NCBI RefSeq assembly: GCF_025847275.1
Contig: NZ_JAOZEV010000003.1
Coordinates: 1 to 64,000 of the forward strand
Reading direction: 5' to 3'
DNA length: 64,000 nt
From: Flavobacterium frigoritolerans
GTDB taxonomy: Bacteria; Bacteroidota; Bacteroidia; Flavobacteriales; Flavobacteriaceae
Below, piece by piece: positions 52,293 through 61,996 of this stretch (its first letter is position 1; every line of letters begins with the position of its first letter). The notes under the pieces are model-generated. The model searched no databases. It saw only the letters and a program-made list of their open reading frames with translations, and had not been told where the DNA came from. The position numbers and the translations under genes are program-made.

Positions 52293-53180
52293 ATGAATGA
52301 AACCCTCAAGAGAGCTCTTTCAGGTGCCGTTTATATAGTACTACTATTAACGTCTATCCTGTTTTCAACGGAAAGTTTCATCATACTTTTCGGTGTTTTC
52401 CTAGTAATTGCTACTTACGAATTTTGCAATCTAGCCAACATCAATAAAACATTTTCACTTTTATTTGTTTCGCTTTTTTATTCAGCTGTTGCATTAATTA
52501 GCTTTTACAAAAATGAAACTGAAAACTATATCAATAAATTTATAAAAGAAGATATTAAATTCACTATTAATATAGACCAACTAAACACTGTATTACTAGT
52601 AATTACATTGCTAATATCTGTAAAATGTATTGTCTTCTTATTTGATGATACACAAACTATAAGCAGGACATCTAAATATATCTACTTATTAGGATACATT
52701 ACGTTGCCCTTTATTTTCATTACCAAAATTTCATTTGGAGTTAAAGATTATAATCCTAAAATCATTATAGGATTATTTATTCTTATATGGACAAATGATA
52801 CCTTTGCCTATTTGGTCGGAAAATCTATTGGAAAACATAAATTATTTGAACGTATTTCACCCAAAAAAACTATAGAAGGATTTCTTGGTGGAGTTGTTTT
52901 TGCTTGTTTTGCAGGCTTTTTAATTTCAAAATTATATATCAAGCCAAATCCTAATTTTAGTGATAAATCTATTTTAATATGGACTATTATCGCTTTAATA
53001 GTTGGTGTTTTTGGCACAATCGGCGATTTAATTGAATCAAAGTTTAAAAGAATAGCCGGAGTTAAAGATAGCGGAACAATAATGCCTGGTCATGGAGGTG
53101 TTTTAGATCGATTAGATAGTGTTATATTTGTAGCACCAATTGTATTTTTATTTTATCAAATTTTAAATTATGTTTCATAA
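52293..53180 (+). CDS. cdsA: Phosphatidate cytidylyltransferase
   Basis: The 295-residue membrane enzyme has about eight hydrophobic segments and the C-terminal signature FGTIGDLIESKFKRIAGVKD and MPGHGGVLDRLDS. It makes CDP-diacylglycerol from phosphatidate and CTP. It overlaps the downstream psd start by about 11 bp and is tightly coupled to it. Confidence 0.96.
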   Translation: MNETLKRALSGAVYIVLLLTSILFSTESFIILFGVFLVIATYEFCNLANINKTFSLLFVSLFYSAVALISFYKNETENYINKFIKEDIKFTINIDQLNTVLLVITLLISVKCIVFLFDDTQTISRTSKYIYLLGYITLPFIFITKISFGVKDYNPKIIIGLFILIWTNDTFAYLVGKSIGKHKLFERISPKKTIEGFLGGVVFACFAGFLISKLYIKPNPNFSDKSILIWTIIALIVGVFGTIGDLIESKFKRIAGVKDSGTIMPGHGGVLDRLDSVIFVAPIVFLFYQILNYVS

Positions 53181-53823
53181 AGAAGGAACCCAATCCATTT
53201 TATTAGGCACTATATTCGTTAGTGTTGTACTTTTATTAACTGATCATTTTATTGATACCCATTGGATCAAAATATTTATTCAGATTAGTGCCCTATTATT
53301 TCTAATCATCATATTACAATTTTTTAGAAATCCTAAAAGAACTGTAATCAAAGACATCAATCAAATTATCGCTCCAGTTGACGGTAAAGTTGTTGTGATT
53401 GAAGAAGTTTATGAAGGAGAATATTTTAAAGACAAACGTCTTCAAATTTCAATCTTCATGTCACCAATAAATGTACACGTAACTCGCTATGCATTAGATG
53501 GAATTGTAAAGTTTAGTAAATACCATCCAGGTAAATTCTTAGTTGCTTGGCATCCAAAAGCAAGTGAAGAAAACGAAAGAACAACTGTTGTAATCGAAAA
53601 TAAATCTTTCGGAGAAGTTCTATACAGACAAATTGCTGGAGCTTTGGCTCGTCGAATTGTAAATTACGCACAAGAAGGAATGCAAGTAGAACAAGGTACT
53701 GATGCTGGTTTTATTAAATTTGGATCAAGAGTAGATATTTTCTTACCTTTGGGTACTCCTATTAATGTAGTATTAAACCAAAAAGCAATTGGTGGTAAAA
53801 CAATTATTGCTACAAAAGCTTAA
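53170..53823 (+). CDS. psd: Phosphatidylserine decarboxylase family protein
   Basis: The 217-residue protein has an N-terminal membrane helix pair, the PVDGKVVVIEEVYEGEY segment, SIFMSPINVHVTRYALDGIV, HPKASEENERT and the autocleavage region FIKFGSRVDIFLPLG with its Gly-Ser pair for pyruvoyl formation. It is of the short, bacterial archaeal-type form. It converts phosphatidylserine to phosphatidylethanolamine. It overlaps cdsA and the acyl-CoA-binding protein gene at its two ends. Confidence 0.94.
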   Translation: MFHKEGTQSILLGTIFVSVVLLLTDHFIDTHWIKIFIQISALLFLIIILQFFRNPKRTVIKDINQIIAPVDGKVVVIEEVYEGEYFKDKRLQISIFMSPINVHVTRYALDGIVKFSKYHPGKFLVAWHPKASEENERTTVVIENKSFGEVLYRQIAGALARRIVNYAQEGMQVEQGTDAGFIKFGSRVDIFLPLGTPINVVLNQKAIGGKTIIATKA

Positions 53824-54092
53824 TGACAGAAAAAGATTTAGACATACGATTTTTAGAGGCTGTCGAAATTGCTTCCAAAATGACGCAAGCCTCACTGCCA
53901 CAAGATGTGCAATTGAGGCTGTATGCTTTTTATAAACAAGCAACTTTTGGAACTGCAAAATATAGCCAATCTGAAAATTTTGATCTACGAAATGCTTTTA
54001 AAACAAATGCATGGATTCAAATTAGCCATTTAAGTATAGATGAAGCTAAAGAAAATTATATAGAAATCATTAATTCACTAATAACTAAATAG
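53823..54092 (+). CDS. Acyl-CoA-binding protein
   Basis: The 89-residue ACBP-fold protein starts at the ATG that overlaps the psd stop. It shows EKDLDIRFLEAVEIASKMT, LPQDVQLRLYAFYKQATFGT and DLRNAFKTNAWIQISHLSID, the four-helix pattern with the acyl-CoA-binding Tyr and Lys. ACBPs are common in eukaryotes and found in Bacteroidota. Position after cdsA and psd fits delivery or protection of acyl-CoA for lipid synthesis. Confidence 0.92.
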   Translation: MTEKDLDIRFLEAVEIASKMTQASLPQDVQLRLYAFYKQATFGTAKYSQSENFDLRNAFKTNAWIQISHLSIDEAKENYIEIINSLITK

Positions 54093-54099
54093 ATATTTT

Positions 54100-54891
54100 A
54101 TGAAAAAATATGGTATTCAATTTTCGTTTTTTATCTTAATTTCGCTTACGATTCTTTCGTGCAATGACAACAATAAGCTTACTGAAGTAGTAGAAGTTCC
54201 GTTGCCTTCGAAAGATGAAAAAATAATAATTGGCAGCCCAGATGAAGTAAAAGCAAACCCTGGAGCTTTTCTGCTTGAAAAACTTCCGTATGCTTATAAT
54301 GCTTTAGCTCCAAATATAAGATCATTAACACTAGAAACACATTACTCAAAACATTATTTAACTTATACAAATAATCTAAATAAAGCCATTGCTAATACAG
54401 ATTATGTTAATATGACGATTGAGCAAATCTTAGGCAAACTAGATTTAAATGATGCTAAGCTTCGTAATAATGCTGGTGGATACTACAATCATTCCCTTTA
54501 TTGGAAATGTATGATTCCAAAACCAGAATCTGAGCAAGCTACTGATACATTGGCAAGTGCTATGAATAAAGAATTTGGCTCGTATGCAAATTTTAAATCA
54601 TTATTTAAAAACGAAGCAAGCAAACAATTTGGCTCAGGATGGGTTTGGCTAGTTGTTGATAAAGCTGGGAAACTTCAGATAACAACAACTGAAAACCAAG
54701 ATAATCCATTGATGAAAAATGCATTAATTCCTGGAACTCCAATTTTAGCTTTAGATTTATGGGAACATGCCTATTATCTAGATTATCAAAATAGAAAAAA
54801 TAGCTATGTCGATGCTTTCTTCAATGTCATCAATTGGGAAAAGATAAACGAAAATTATAAAACAGCACTAACCAAAGTTGGTAGAGTCTAA
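54100..54891 (+). CDS. Exported Fe/Mn superoxide dismutase (lipoprotein)
   Basis: The 263-residue protein has a lipobox (LTILSCNDN) and about 50 linker residues before the SOD domain: LPYAYNALAPNIRSLTLETH, the metal His in HYSKHYLTY, a second His in YYNHSLYWKCM, WVWLVVDKAGKL, and the C-terminal Asp and His in LDLWEHAYYLDYQNR. It dismutates superoxide outside the cytoplasm, either in the periplasm or on the outer membrane. It is the last gene of the lipid operon. Confidence 0.95.
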   Translation: MKKYGIQFSFFILISLTILSCNDNNKLTEVVEVPLPSKDEKIIIGSPDEVKANPGAFLLEKLPYAYNALAPNIRSLTLETHYSKHYLTYTNNLNKAIANTDYVNMTIEQILGKLDLNDAKLRNNAGGYYNHSLYWKCMIPKPESEQATDTLASAMNKEFGSYANFKSLFKNEASKQFGSGWVWLVVDKAGKLQITTTENQDNPLMKNALIPGTPILALDLWEHAYYLDYQNRKNSYVDAFFNVINWEKINENYKTALTKVGRV

Positions 54892-54928
54892 AAAAAAAGT
54901 TGATACAAAAATGTATCAACTTTTTTTT
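54892..54928 (+). terminator. Terminator after the sod gene
   Basis: AAAAAAGTTGATACA-AAAA-TGTATCAACTTTTTT forms a perfect stem with A and T runs at its ends, just past the sod stop. Confidence 0.95.
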
Positions 54929-55036
54929 TGCTTAAATTTTCTAATTTACCCATTATTTGCAAATCCTTTTTTAAGAATTTAAATTTATAGATTTCATATC
55001 TTAACCTATTCCATTTTTAAATTATAATCAATAAAA

Positions 55037-55072
55037 AAACCTTGCTTATGAATTCGTTCACAAAACAAGGTT
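55037..55072 (-). terminator. Terminator after the GH13 gene
   Basis: AACCTTG (55039-55045) and CAAGGTT (55065-55071) pair with a 19-nt loop; on the minus strand the stem is followed by TTTTTTATTG. It is a modest terminator about 50 bp past the GH13 stop. Confidence 0.55.
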
Positions 55073-55124
55073 TATCTAATTACAGGCTTCATCAAACAGG
55101 CTTTAAAACCTATCTGTCAATTTA

Positions 55125-56996
55125 TTACTTCACTTCATAAATAAACGATTCAGATGGCGCTATTTTAACCTTAGCATATCCTTCACCTTTTACCACCTTC
55201 AGTTTTATTTTGTCTTTTAAATACAATTGATCCGTTAACATATACATGCCATCTTTCAAATTCCATTTTGAGATAACGTCAGCAGGAATTTTTAACTCAA
55301 ATACACTCGTTTTATTAGCAGAAAAATTAACAGCAATAATTAGTTTTTGATTATCTGACCAGCGTACATAAGAATAAACATCTGTATCATATCCGGCTGT
55401 TTCTTTTCGGTTTACAGTTTGAATTTCTTGAAATCGCCCCATTAACGCTGGACTTTTTATAGAAAAATTCAATAGTCGTTTGTAAAAATCACGCAAATTC
55501 TTTTCAGATTGAGTAAGTTGTCCTCCATCAAACTTACCATTATTCATCCATCGCTGATGATTAGGCACCCCAATATAATCAAAAATAGATGTTCTGGAAG
55601 GCTTGCCAAATCCAGCATCTTCATTTCCAGCCTCTCCTACTTCTTGCCCAAAATAAACCATCGTTGGCGAAGTACTTATTGTAGTAGAAACAACCATCAA
55701 CGGTTTTCCTTTCTCTGGCGTTCCTGCAAACTCAGAATTAGCCAATCGTTGTTCATCATGATTATCTAAAAAATGCAACATATTATGTTCGATATCAGAC
55801 ATATTACGCTGAATTCCTGAAAGTTCATCAGGAGACGATTTACCTTTAATTATGTCTTTCAGTTTATCATACGTTTCAACCTTATCATATAAATAATCCA
55901 TTTTACCCAAATGAATATAGTTACGGTATTCATTTGGATTATACACCTCGGCAAGTAAAAAAGCATTTGGATTCTTAGTTTTTACAGCAGAATTCATGTA
56001 ACTCCAAAATTCGTATGGAACCATTTCGGCCATATCATAACGAAAGCCGTCAACTCCTTTTGAAATCCAGTATAATGCAATTGATTTAAATTTTTTCCAA
56101 GAATCAGGAACGTCTTTATCCTTCCAAAAATCATAATGTTCCTGAAATGATTTCTTATCAAAACCAGCAGGCAATTCAGGAAAGTCTTTAGCCCCATCAG
56201 GACGAATACCATAATTTACTTTAACCGTTTCATACCAGTCATTTTGATCTGGTTTTGCCTTACTTGCACCATTACCAGTCCATTTTGCAGGATTTTCGTT
56301 AAATTTACCATCTACAAGCAAGTTTCTCTCTCCGTTTAACGGAACAACATTATCTGGAATTTGAAATGGAGTATTTGGTATATAATAAAAATTGTTATCT
56401 CGCTTATACACAACAGTTACATCGTCATTAGCACCAAAATCATTTACACCCTCAGGATTATTTTTACCTTCATACTTACGAGCAATATGGTTCGGGACGA
56501 TATCAATAATAACTTTTAGACCTGCCTTATGGGTACGGGCAATCAAAGCTTCGAATTCCTGTAAGCGATTCGCAGGATTTACTGCCAAATCAGGATTTAC
56601 ATTATAATAATCCTTTACAGCGTATGGTGATCCTGCTCTACCTTTAATCACTTCGGGATCATCATTTGAAATTCCATATGCAGTATAATCACGAACCAAA
56701 GCATGATGAGGAACACCTGTATACCAAATATAGGTAACACCTAAATCTTTAATTTCATGTAGTGCTTTATCAGTAAAATCATTAAACTTACCTACTCCAT
56801 TCTCTTCGATAGTTCCCCAAGGTTTGTTAGTCGTATTTTTATTTCCAAACAAACGGGTGAAAACTTGATATACAACAACTTTATTTTCAGAAACTACCTC
56901 TTTTTTGTCTGTATTTAGTTTTATATCCTTTGTTTTACATGCAGTAACCAAAACCATTGCGGTAATCCCTGCCACAAGAACTCGTGCTTTTATCAT
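55125..56996 (-). CDS. Alpha-amylase family (GH13) lipoprotein
   Basis: The 623-residue protein has a lipobox (VLVTACKTK). GH13 signatures: region I IDIVPNHI, region II GFRYDMAEMVP with the nucleophile Asp, region III LLAEVYNPN with the acid Glu, and region IV FLDNHDEQRL. It is a retaining glucan-degrading enzyme held at a membrane surface. The last 120 residues form a beta domain (QKLIIAVNFSANKTSVFELK) typical of amylase C-domains. No sus genes are in the window. Confidence 0.95.
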   Translation of the reverse strand: MIKARVLVAGITAMVLVTACKTKDIKLNTDKKEVVSENKVVVYQVFTRLFGNKNTTNKPWGTIEENGVGKFNDFTDKALHEIKDLGVTYIWYTGVPHHALVRDYTAYGISNDDPEVIKGRAGSPYAVKDYYNVNPDLAVNPANRLQEFEALIARTHKAGLKVIIDIVPNHIARKYEGKNNPEGVNDFGANDDVTVVYKRDNNFYYIPNTPFQIPDNVVPLNGERNLLVDGKFNENPAKWTGNGASKAKPDQNDWYETVKVNYGIRPDGAKDFPELPAGFDKKSFQEHYDFWKDKDVPDSWKKFKSIALYWISKGVDGFRYDMAEMVPYEFWSYMNSAVKTKNPNAFLLAEVYNPNEYRNYIHLGKMDYLYDKVETYDKLKDIIKGKSSPDELSGIQRNMSDIEHNMLHFLDNHDEQRLANSEFAGTPEKGKPLMVVSTTISTSPTMVYFGQEVGEAGNEDAGFGKPSRTSIFDYIGVPNHQRWMNNGKFDGGQLTQSEKNLRDFYKRLLNFSIKSPALMGRFQEIQTVNRKETAGYDTDVYSYVRWSDNQKLIIAVNFSANKTSVFELKIPADVISKWNLKDGMYMLTDQLYLKDKIKLKVVKGEGYAKVKIAPSESFIYEVK

Positions 56997-57244
56997 ATTT
57001 TTTATAATCTGATTTTATTAATTTTTAATGCTAAAATGCATTATTGATTTTTTAAATTTAATCTATTTTTTAAGACCTAAAATCCGAGATTAAAATTTAA
57101 CTAAAAAAATGCTTCTACTTTAAACACTACAACGTGTTAGTATGATTATTTGTTGATAACTTAAAAATAGCAACATCTCGAATTTAAGTGTACTTTTGAA
57201 TTATAAATAAATCCTAATATCTATTAAGGTTGTTTCCTTTTTCA

Positions 57245-57252
57245 TAAATTTG
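57245..57252 (+). promoter_or_regulatory. -7 element upstream of ostA-like gene
   Basis: TAAATTTG at 57245-57252 matches the Bacteroidota -7 consensus about 17 bp before the predicted TTG start, giving a short leader. No clear -33 partner. Confidence 0.4.
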
Positions 57253-57268
57253 ACAAAAATTTAATCAA

Positions 57269-58930
57269 TTGAAGAAATCTCTCTTTTTCATATATAGTTG
57301 CTTGCTGATTTTAAGTGTAAATTTAGGAATAGCACAAGCTCCAAAAATTATCAACATCGAACATTCTGATTTTGTAGATAGGAATGAGATCGAAATGCCA
57401 GGCGCCATTTTACTTACTGGAAATGTAAAGGTAAACCACGATGGTGTAGTTTTAACATGTAATAAAGCCTATTTGTTTCAGGGAGAAAATTACTTAAAAG
57501 CATTTGGAAATGTACAAATAGTACAAGGAGATACTTTATTTCTAAATAGTAAATATGCTGAGTATAGCGGTAATTCAAAAAAAGCATTTGCAACAGGAAA
57601 TCCTGTTATGAGTTCTCCAGACGCAACATTACAAACAGATACTATTAACTTCGACAGAAACGTTCAGGAAGTATACTATAATTCTAAAGGAACAATCGTA
57701 AACAAAGAAAATACTTTAGAAAGTAAATCTGGAAGATATTATGTAGCCGAAAAAAAGTTTAAATTCTTAACGGCTGTTACAGTTACCAACCCAAAATGTG
57801 TTATCAAATCAAACCATTTAGATTATTATAGTAATTCTGGGCATTCTTATTTATTTGGACCATCAACAATAACCAGTAAAACCGATTATATCTATACAGA
57901 AAAAGGTTTTTATGATACTAAAAGAAATCTAGCACATTTTCTCCGAAAATCCTATATACGTTATGATGATCGGTTAATAGAAGGAGATAGTTTGTATTAT
58001 GACCGAAATAAAGATTTTGCTTCGGCAACACGAAATGTAAAGATTACTGACTCAATAAATCGAGGAATCGTAAAAGGGCATTACGCCGAAATCTACAAAC
58101 AAAAAGACTCTATGTTTGTAACTAAGAGAGCTGTTGCAATAAACTTCGTCGAGAACGATTCGGTTTACATACACGGAAAAAGACTAATGGTTACAGGAAA
58201 AGAAGGTGATCGAATTATACGCGCTTTTAATAATGTTCGGTTTTTTAAAACAGATATGAGTGGAAAATGTGATTCGATACATTCAAGCAGCAGAACAGCT
58301 TTAACTAAACTAATAGGAAACCCAATTCTTTGGAATGGAGAAAGCCAGATTACTGGAGATATTATGCATCTTATTGGTGATAATAACACCAAGAAACTCG
58401 ACTCACTCAAAGTACTCAATAATACCTTTATTATTTCTAAGGATACCTTGGGAACCGGCTATAATCAAGTCAAGGGATTAAATTTATACGGAAAATTTAA
58501 AGAAGGAAAACTACATGATGTAGATGTTATAAAAAATACCGAAGTAGTTTATTACATGCGTAATGATGCCAATGAACTCATTGGAATCAATAAAAATGTA
58601 AGCAGTAAAATCAATCTTATTTTAGAAAACAACGGTATTGAAACCATTACATTCTTTAATCAGGTCGATGGAGATATATTTCCTGAAACCGAATTACCCG
58701 AAAATGCACGAAAACTGCGAGGAATGAATTGGCGAGGTGAAGAAAAGATAAAGTCCAAAGACGATATCTTTACAAAAGAAGAAAACGAAGAGAACGATAA
58801 ATTAGTTCAAGAAGGGAAAGATGATAATGCCAAAGAAAATGTTCCGATGAAAATAAGGAAAGAAACCCTCGATTACGATAAAAAGAAACCAGCAACAAAG
58901 CCTGTTAAAACATCCAAAGCTAAAAAATAG
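57269..58930 (+). CDS. OstA-like (LptA/LPS-transport) periplasmic protein, TTG start
   Basis: The 553-residue protein starts at a TTG (57269-57271); an in-frame stop lies 18 nt upstream and no ATG or GTG lies between it and the signal peptide, so TTG is the only start consistent with the signal sequence (KKSLFFIYSCLLIL). The body is a beta-jellyroll-like repeat of the OstA/LptA family (ILLTGNVKVNHDGVVLTCNK, YLKAFGNVQIVQGDTLFLNS, FASATRNVKITDSINRGIVK). The Lys/Glu-rich C-terminal tail is variable. It likely helps carry LPS across the periplasm. Confidence 0.9.
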   Translation: MKKSLFFIYSCLLILSVNLGIAQAPKIINIEHSDFVDRNEIEMPGAILLTGNVKVNHDGVVLTCNKAYLFQGENYLKAFGNVQIVQGDTLFLNSKYAEYSGNSKKAFATGNPVMSSPDATLQTDTINFDRNVQEVYYNSKGTIVNKENTLESKSGRYYVAEKKFKFLTAVTVTNPKCVIKSNHLDYYSNSGHSYLFGPSTITSKTDYIYTEKGFYDTKRNLAHFLRKSYIRYDDRLIEGDSLYYDRNKDFASATRNVKITDSINRGIVKGHYAEIYKQKDSMFVTKRAVAINFVENDSVYIHGKRLMVTGKEGDRIIRAFNNVRFFKTDMSGKCDSIHSSSRTALTKLIGNPILWNGESQITGDIMHLIGDNNTKKLDSLKVLNNTFIISKDTLGTGYNQVKGLNLYGKFKEGKLHDVDVIKNTEVVYYMRNDANELIGINKNVSSKINLILENNGIETITFFNQVDGDIFPETELPENARKLRGMNWRGEEKIKSKDDIFTKEENEENDKLVQEGKDDNAKENVPMKIRKETLDYDKKKPATKPVKTSKAKK

Positions 58931-59087
58931 TATATACTCTCTATTTTTAGTTTGCAGTCGCAGTGACAGTTTTCAATCTCAGTTTTTAGTAACAGTAACC
59001 GCAACAGTTGGCAACTTTAAACCTTAAACTAGAAAACCTCTAACCCTTTGCCTCTTAGCACCTCAGTAACTTAGAACCTTAAAAAAA
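58931..59087. repeat. Intergenic repeat near the aminotransferase start
   Basis: Pieces such as CAGTCGCAGTGACAG, ACTTTAAACCTTAAACTAG and CTTAGCACCTCAGTAAC resemble the CTTTGAACC-type repeats at 35660 and 48380. The part nearest the ATG (TTAGAACCTTAAAAAAA) holds the likely ribosome-binding area of the aminotransferase gene. Confidence 0.4.
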
Positions 59088-60281
59088 ATGAATCCAGATT
59101 TTATAAAATACCAAGCACAAACTTCACCTTATCCTTTAGGGATGGAAGTTTCGCATGCCATAGGATCCTACATATACGACACCAATAATAAAAAATATTT
59201 AGACTTCGTAGCAGGTGTTTCTGCCTGTACATTAGGTCACCAGCACCCAAGAGTAAACCAAGCTATAAAAGATCAGCTAGACAAATATTCACACGTAATG
59301 GTTTACGGAGAATATTCGCAAAGTCCAGCAGTAGAGTATTGTAAGCTTATGGCTTCCCTCCTGCCCGAATCCCTAAATAAAACTTATTTAGTAAATTCAG
59401 GAACCGAGGCTATTGAAGGTGCTTTAAAACTAGCACGAAGAACAACAGGTCGCAGTCAGTTAATATCATGTCATAACGCCTACCATGGTAACACAATGGG
59501 ATCAATGAGTGTTATGGGATTCGAAGAGCGCAAACAAGCCTTTAGACCTTTAATTCCCGATGTAGATTTTATAACTTTCAATAACGAAGACGATTTACAA
59601 AAAATAACTACTAAAACAGCCGGAATTATTTTAGAAACAATTCAGGGAGGAGCAGGATTTATAGAACCTCATGACAACTTTTTGCAAAAAGTACGTGAAC
59701 GCTGTGACGAAGTTGGAGCCATGATGATTGTTGATGAAATTCAGCCAGGATTTGGAAGAACTGGAAAATTATTTGGATTCCAGAATTACGACGTCGTTCC
59801 CGATATCGTCGTTATGGGAAAAGGAATGGGAGGCGGAATGCCTGTAGGTGCATTTACTGCATCGGCAGAAAAAATGGACTTACTTACCGAAAACCCTAAA
59901 CTTGGACACATCACCACTTTTGGAGGTCACCCTGTCATTGCGTCAGCTTGCCTGGCGACTTTGAAAGAAATTACTGAAACAAACCTAATGCCCGAAACAT
60001 TAGAAAAAGAAAAGCTCATCAGAACACTTTTGGTACATCCTTTGATTAAGGAAGTTAGAGGAAGAGGATTAATGCTTGCCGCCATGACAGAGAGTGCTGA
60101 GATAACAAACGAAGTTATTTTAACCTGTCAGGACAGAGGGCTCATTTTATTCTGGTTGCTGTTTGAAGGATGTGCCATACGTATTACGCCTCCGTTAACA
60201 ATTTCTGATGAAGAAATAAGAGAAGGTTGTGCCATCATCCTAAATGTAATGGATGAAATTTTAAACAAAAAGAATAATTAG
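59088..60281 (+). CDS. Class III PLP-dependent aminotransferase
   Basis: The 397-residue protein has VNSGTEAIEGALKLARR, the PLP-binding Asp in MIVDEIQPGFGRTGK and the Schiff-base Lys in VVMGKGMGGGMPVGAFTAS. It belongs to the ornithine/acetylornithine/GABA-aminotransferase group; the exact amino donor cannot be fixed from the sequence. It begins 157 bp after the OstA-like gene on the same strand. Confidence 0.93.
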   Translation: MNPDFIKYQAQTSPYPLGMEVSHAIGSYIYDTNNKKYLDFVAGVSACTLGHQHPRVNQAIKDQLDKYSHVMVYGEYSQSPAVEYCKLMASLLPESLNKTYLVNSGTEAIEGALKLARRTTGRSQLISCHNAYHGNTMGSMSVMGFEERKQAFRPLIPDVDFITFNNEDDLQKITTKTAGIILETIQGGAGFIEPHDNFLQKVRERCDEVGAMMIVDEIQPGFGRTGKLFGFQNYDVVPDIVVMGKGMGGGMPVGAFTASAEKMDLLTENPKLGHITTFGGHPVIASACLATLKEITETNLMPETLEKEKLIRTLLVHPLIKEVRGRGLMLAAMTESAEITNEVILTCQDRGLILFWLLFEGCAIRITPPLTISDEEIREGCAIILNVMDEILNKKNN

Positions 60282-60352
60282 GAGCTACCGAGACCAGCTA
60301 ACTGCTTTACCTTTTGTTTTTATAAAGAAAAAAACAAAAAAGAATACCGCTT
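60281..60352 (-). ncRNA. Candidate structured element (flavobacterial type), copy 3, degenerate
   Basis: The + strand holds GGAGCTA..AGC..CTGCTTTACC, a TTTTGTTTTT / AAAAACAAAA stem and GAATACCGCT. The order of these pieces follows the element at 34490. The remainder of the gene-free stretch 60282-60598 holds no other clear feature. Confidence 0.3.
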
Positions 60353-60598
60353 TAAACGAAGTTCACTGAACTCCGATAAAAGTAAAAGTGTAGTGAAGTA
60401 ATCTGGACTAAAGCATATCGTTGACAACAAAATATTTAGGAATTCAAATACATTCAGTTTATAAAAAACTCCCCTGAAAACTGATCGCAGATACTGCTAA
60501 TATTGTTAATTAAATTGTTCACAACAATTCCTCCTTTCCCCACATAACAAAAACATGTTGCCTAATTTTATAAAAGGCTAATATCAAAAAAATAAAGT

Positions 60599-61996
60599 AT
60601 GCAATTAAGCAACGAAGAAGAAGATTATAACCTATCCCTATCCAAATTTGAGTCGATGTTAAAAACTAACAAAGTACTCTTTTTTGATTCAGAAGAATTT
60701 GAAGAGATTATCCTTCATTATCTGGACATAGGTAAGGCTAATTTAGCAAAGAAAGCCTTAAAACTTGCATTAGACCAACATCCAAAATCTACAGGCTTAA
60801 AATTAGTACAAGTAGAGATGCTAGTGTATGACGACAAACTCGAAATAGCAGAAAAGCTTTTAAACGAGTTATACGCAATCGAACCCAACAACGAAGAAAT
60901 TTATATCCAAAAGGCAAATATCTATTCTAAGAGAGACCAACACGAAAAAGCGGTCGAACTGCTTAAAATCGCCTTGGAATATACTGATGATTTTGCCGAT
61001 GTGTATAATTTAATCGGTATGGAATATCTTTTCATGGATAATCTTGAAATGGCAAAAGATAGCTTTATCAAATGTCTTGAAGAAGATTTAGAAGACCAAT
61101 CGGCCTTATACAACGTAGTATATTGTTTTGAGTTTTTAGACCAAAATCAAGAAGCTATTGCCTATTTAAACAAATACATAAACAAAAACCCATATAGTGA
61201 AATCGCTTGGCACCAGTTAGGACGCTTGCATTATGGTATAAAAGAATATGAAAGTGCAATTCGCGCTTTTGATTATGCAACTCTAATCGACGATGAGTTC
61301 CTAGGGGCTTTTATGGAAAGAGCCAAAGCATTTGAACGTTTAAAAAAATATGCCGAAGCAATAGAAAGCTACAACCGTACCATCGAACTTGATGATGCAA
61401 CTTCGTATGCACTATTAAGAATTGGAAAATGTTACGAAAAGCTTGGTAACAAAGCCCTAGCATTAAAATATTATAATAAAACAGTTCATGAAGATCCACT
61501 TTTAGACAAAGGATGGATTGCCATAACTGATTTTTATGTACGTCAGAAAAACTACCAAAAAGCATTGTTTTTTGTCAATAAAGCATTAGCAATAGACAAT
61601 CAAAATCGTTTGTACTGGAAACGTTATGCAACGATAAACAAACAAATGAACTTTTTTGAAGAAGCAGAGTTTGGCTACCGAAAAGCAGTCGAATTTGGCG
61701 ATTATGCACTTGACACTTGGTTGTTTTGGGTAGATATTCTTCAGTTCTTGGGCGAATTCGAAAGCGCAATTCAAACATTATTGCAAGCAACAGAGTATTT
61801 TCCAGAAGAAAACGAAATCGAATATCGTTTGGCCGGACTATATTTTATGATACAAGAAAATACTAAGGCTAAATTCCATTTAAGTAATGGATTGCGATTA
61901 AACTTTGAAAATTATATTTTAATCGAAGACTTATTTCCTGTGGTTTGGACAAAAAAGATGGTACAAAACTATATTACAAAACATAAAAAACAATAA
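60599..61996 (+). CDS. TPR-repeat protein
   Basis: The 465-residue protein is made almost wholly of tetratricopeptide repeats (for example NEEIYIQKANIYSKRDQHEK, SEIAWHQLGRLHYGIKEYES, SYALLRIGKCYEKLGNKALA). It has no signal peptide or membrane segment and so is likely a cytoplasmic scaffold. Its stop overlaps the aroE start by 1 bp (TAATG). Partner proteins are unknown. Confidence 0.92.
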   Translation: MQLSNEEEDYNLSLSKFESMLKTNKVLFFDSEEFEEIILHYLDIGKANLAKKALKLALDQHPKSTGLKLVQVEMLVYDDKLEIAEKLLNELYAIEPNNEEIYIQKANIYSKRDQHEKAVELLKIALEYTDDFADVYNLIGMEYLFMDNLEMAKDSFIKCLEEDLEDQSALYNVVYCFEFLDQNQEAIAYLNKYINKNPYSEIAWHQLGRLHYGIKEYESAIRAFDYATLIDDEFLGAFMERAKAFERLKKYAEAIESYNRTIELDDATSYALLRIGKCYEKLGNKALALKYYNKTVHEDPLLDKGWIAITDFYVRQKNYQKALFFVNKALAIDNQNRLYWKRYATINKQMNFFEEAEFGYRKAVEFGDYALDTWLFWVDILQFLGEFESAIQTLLQATEYFPEENEIEYRLAGLYFMIQENTKAKFHLSNGLRLNFENYILIEDLFPVVWTKKMVQNYITKHKKQ

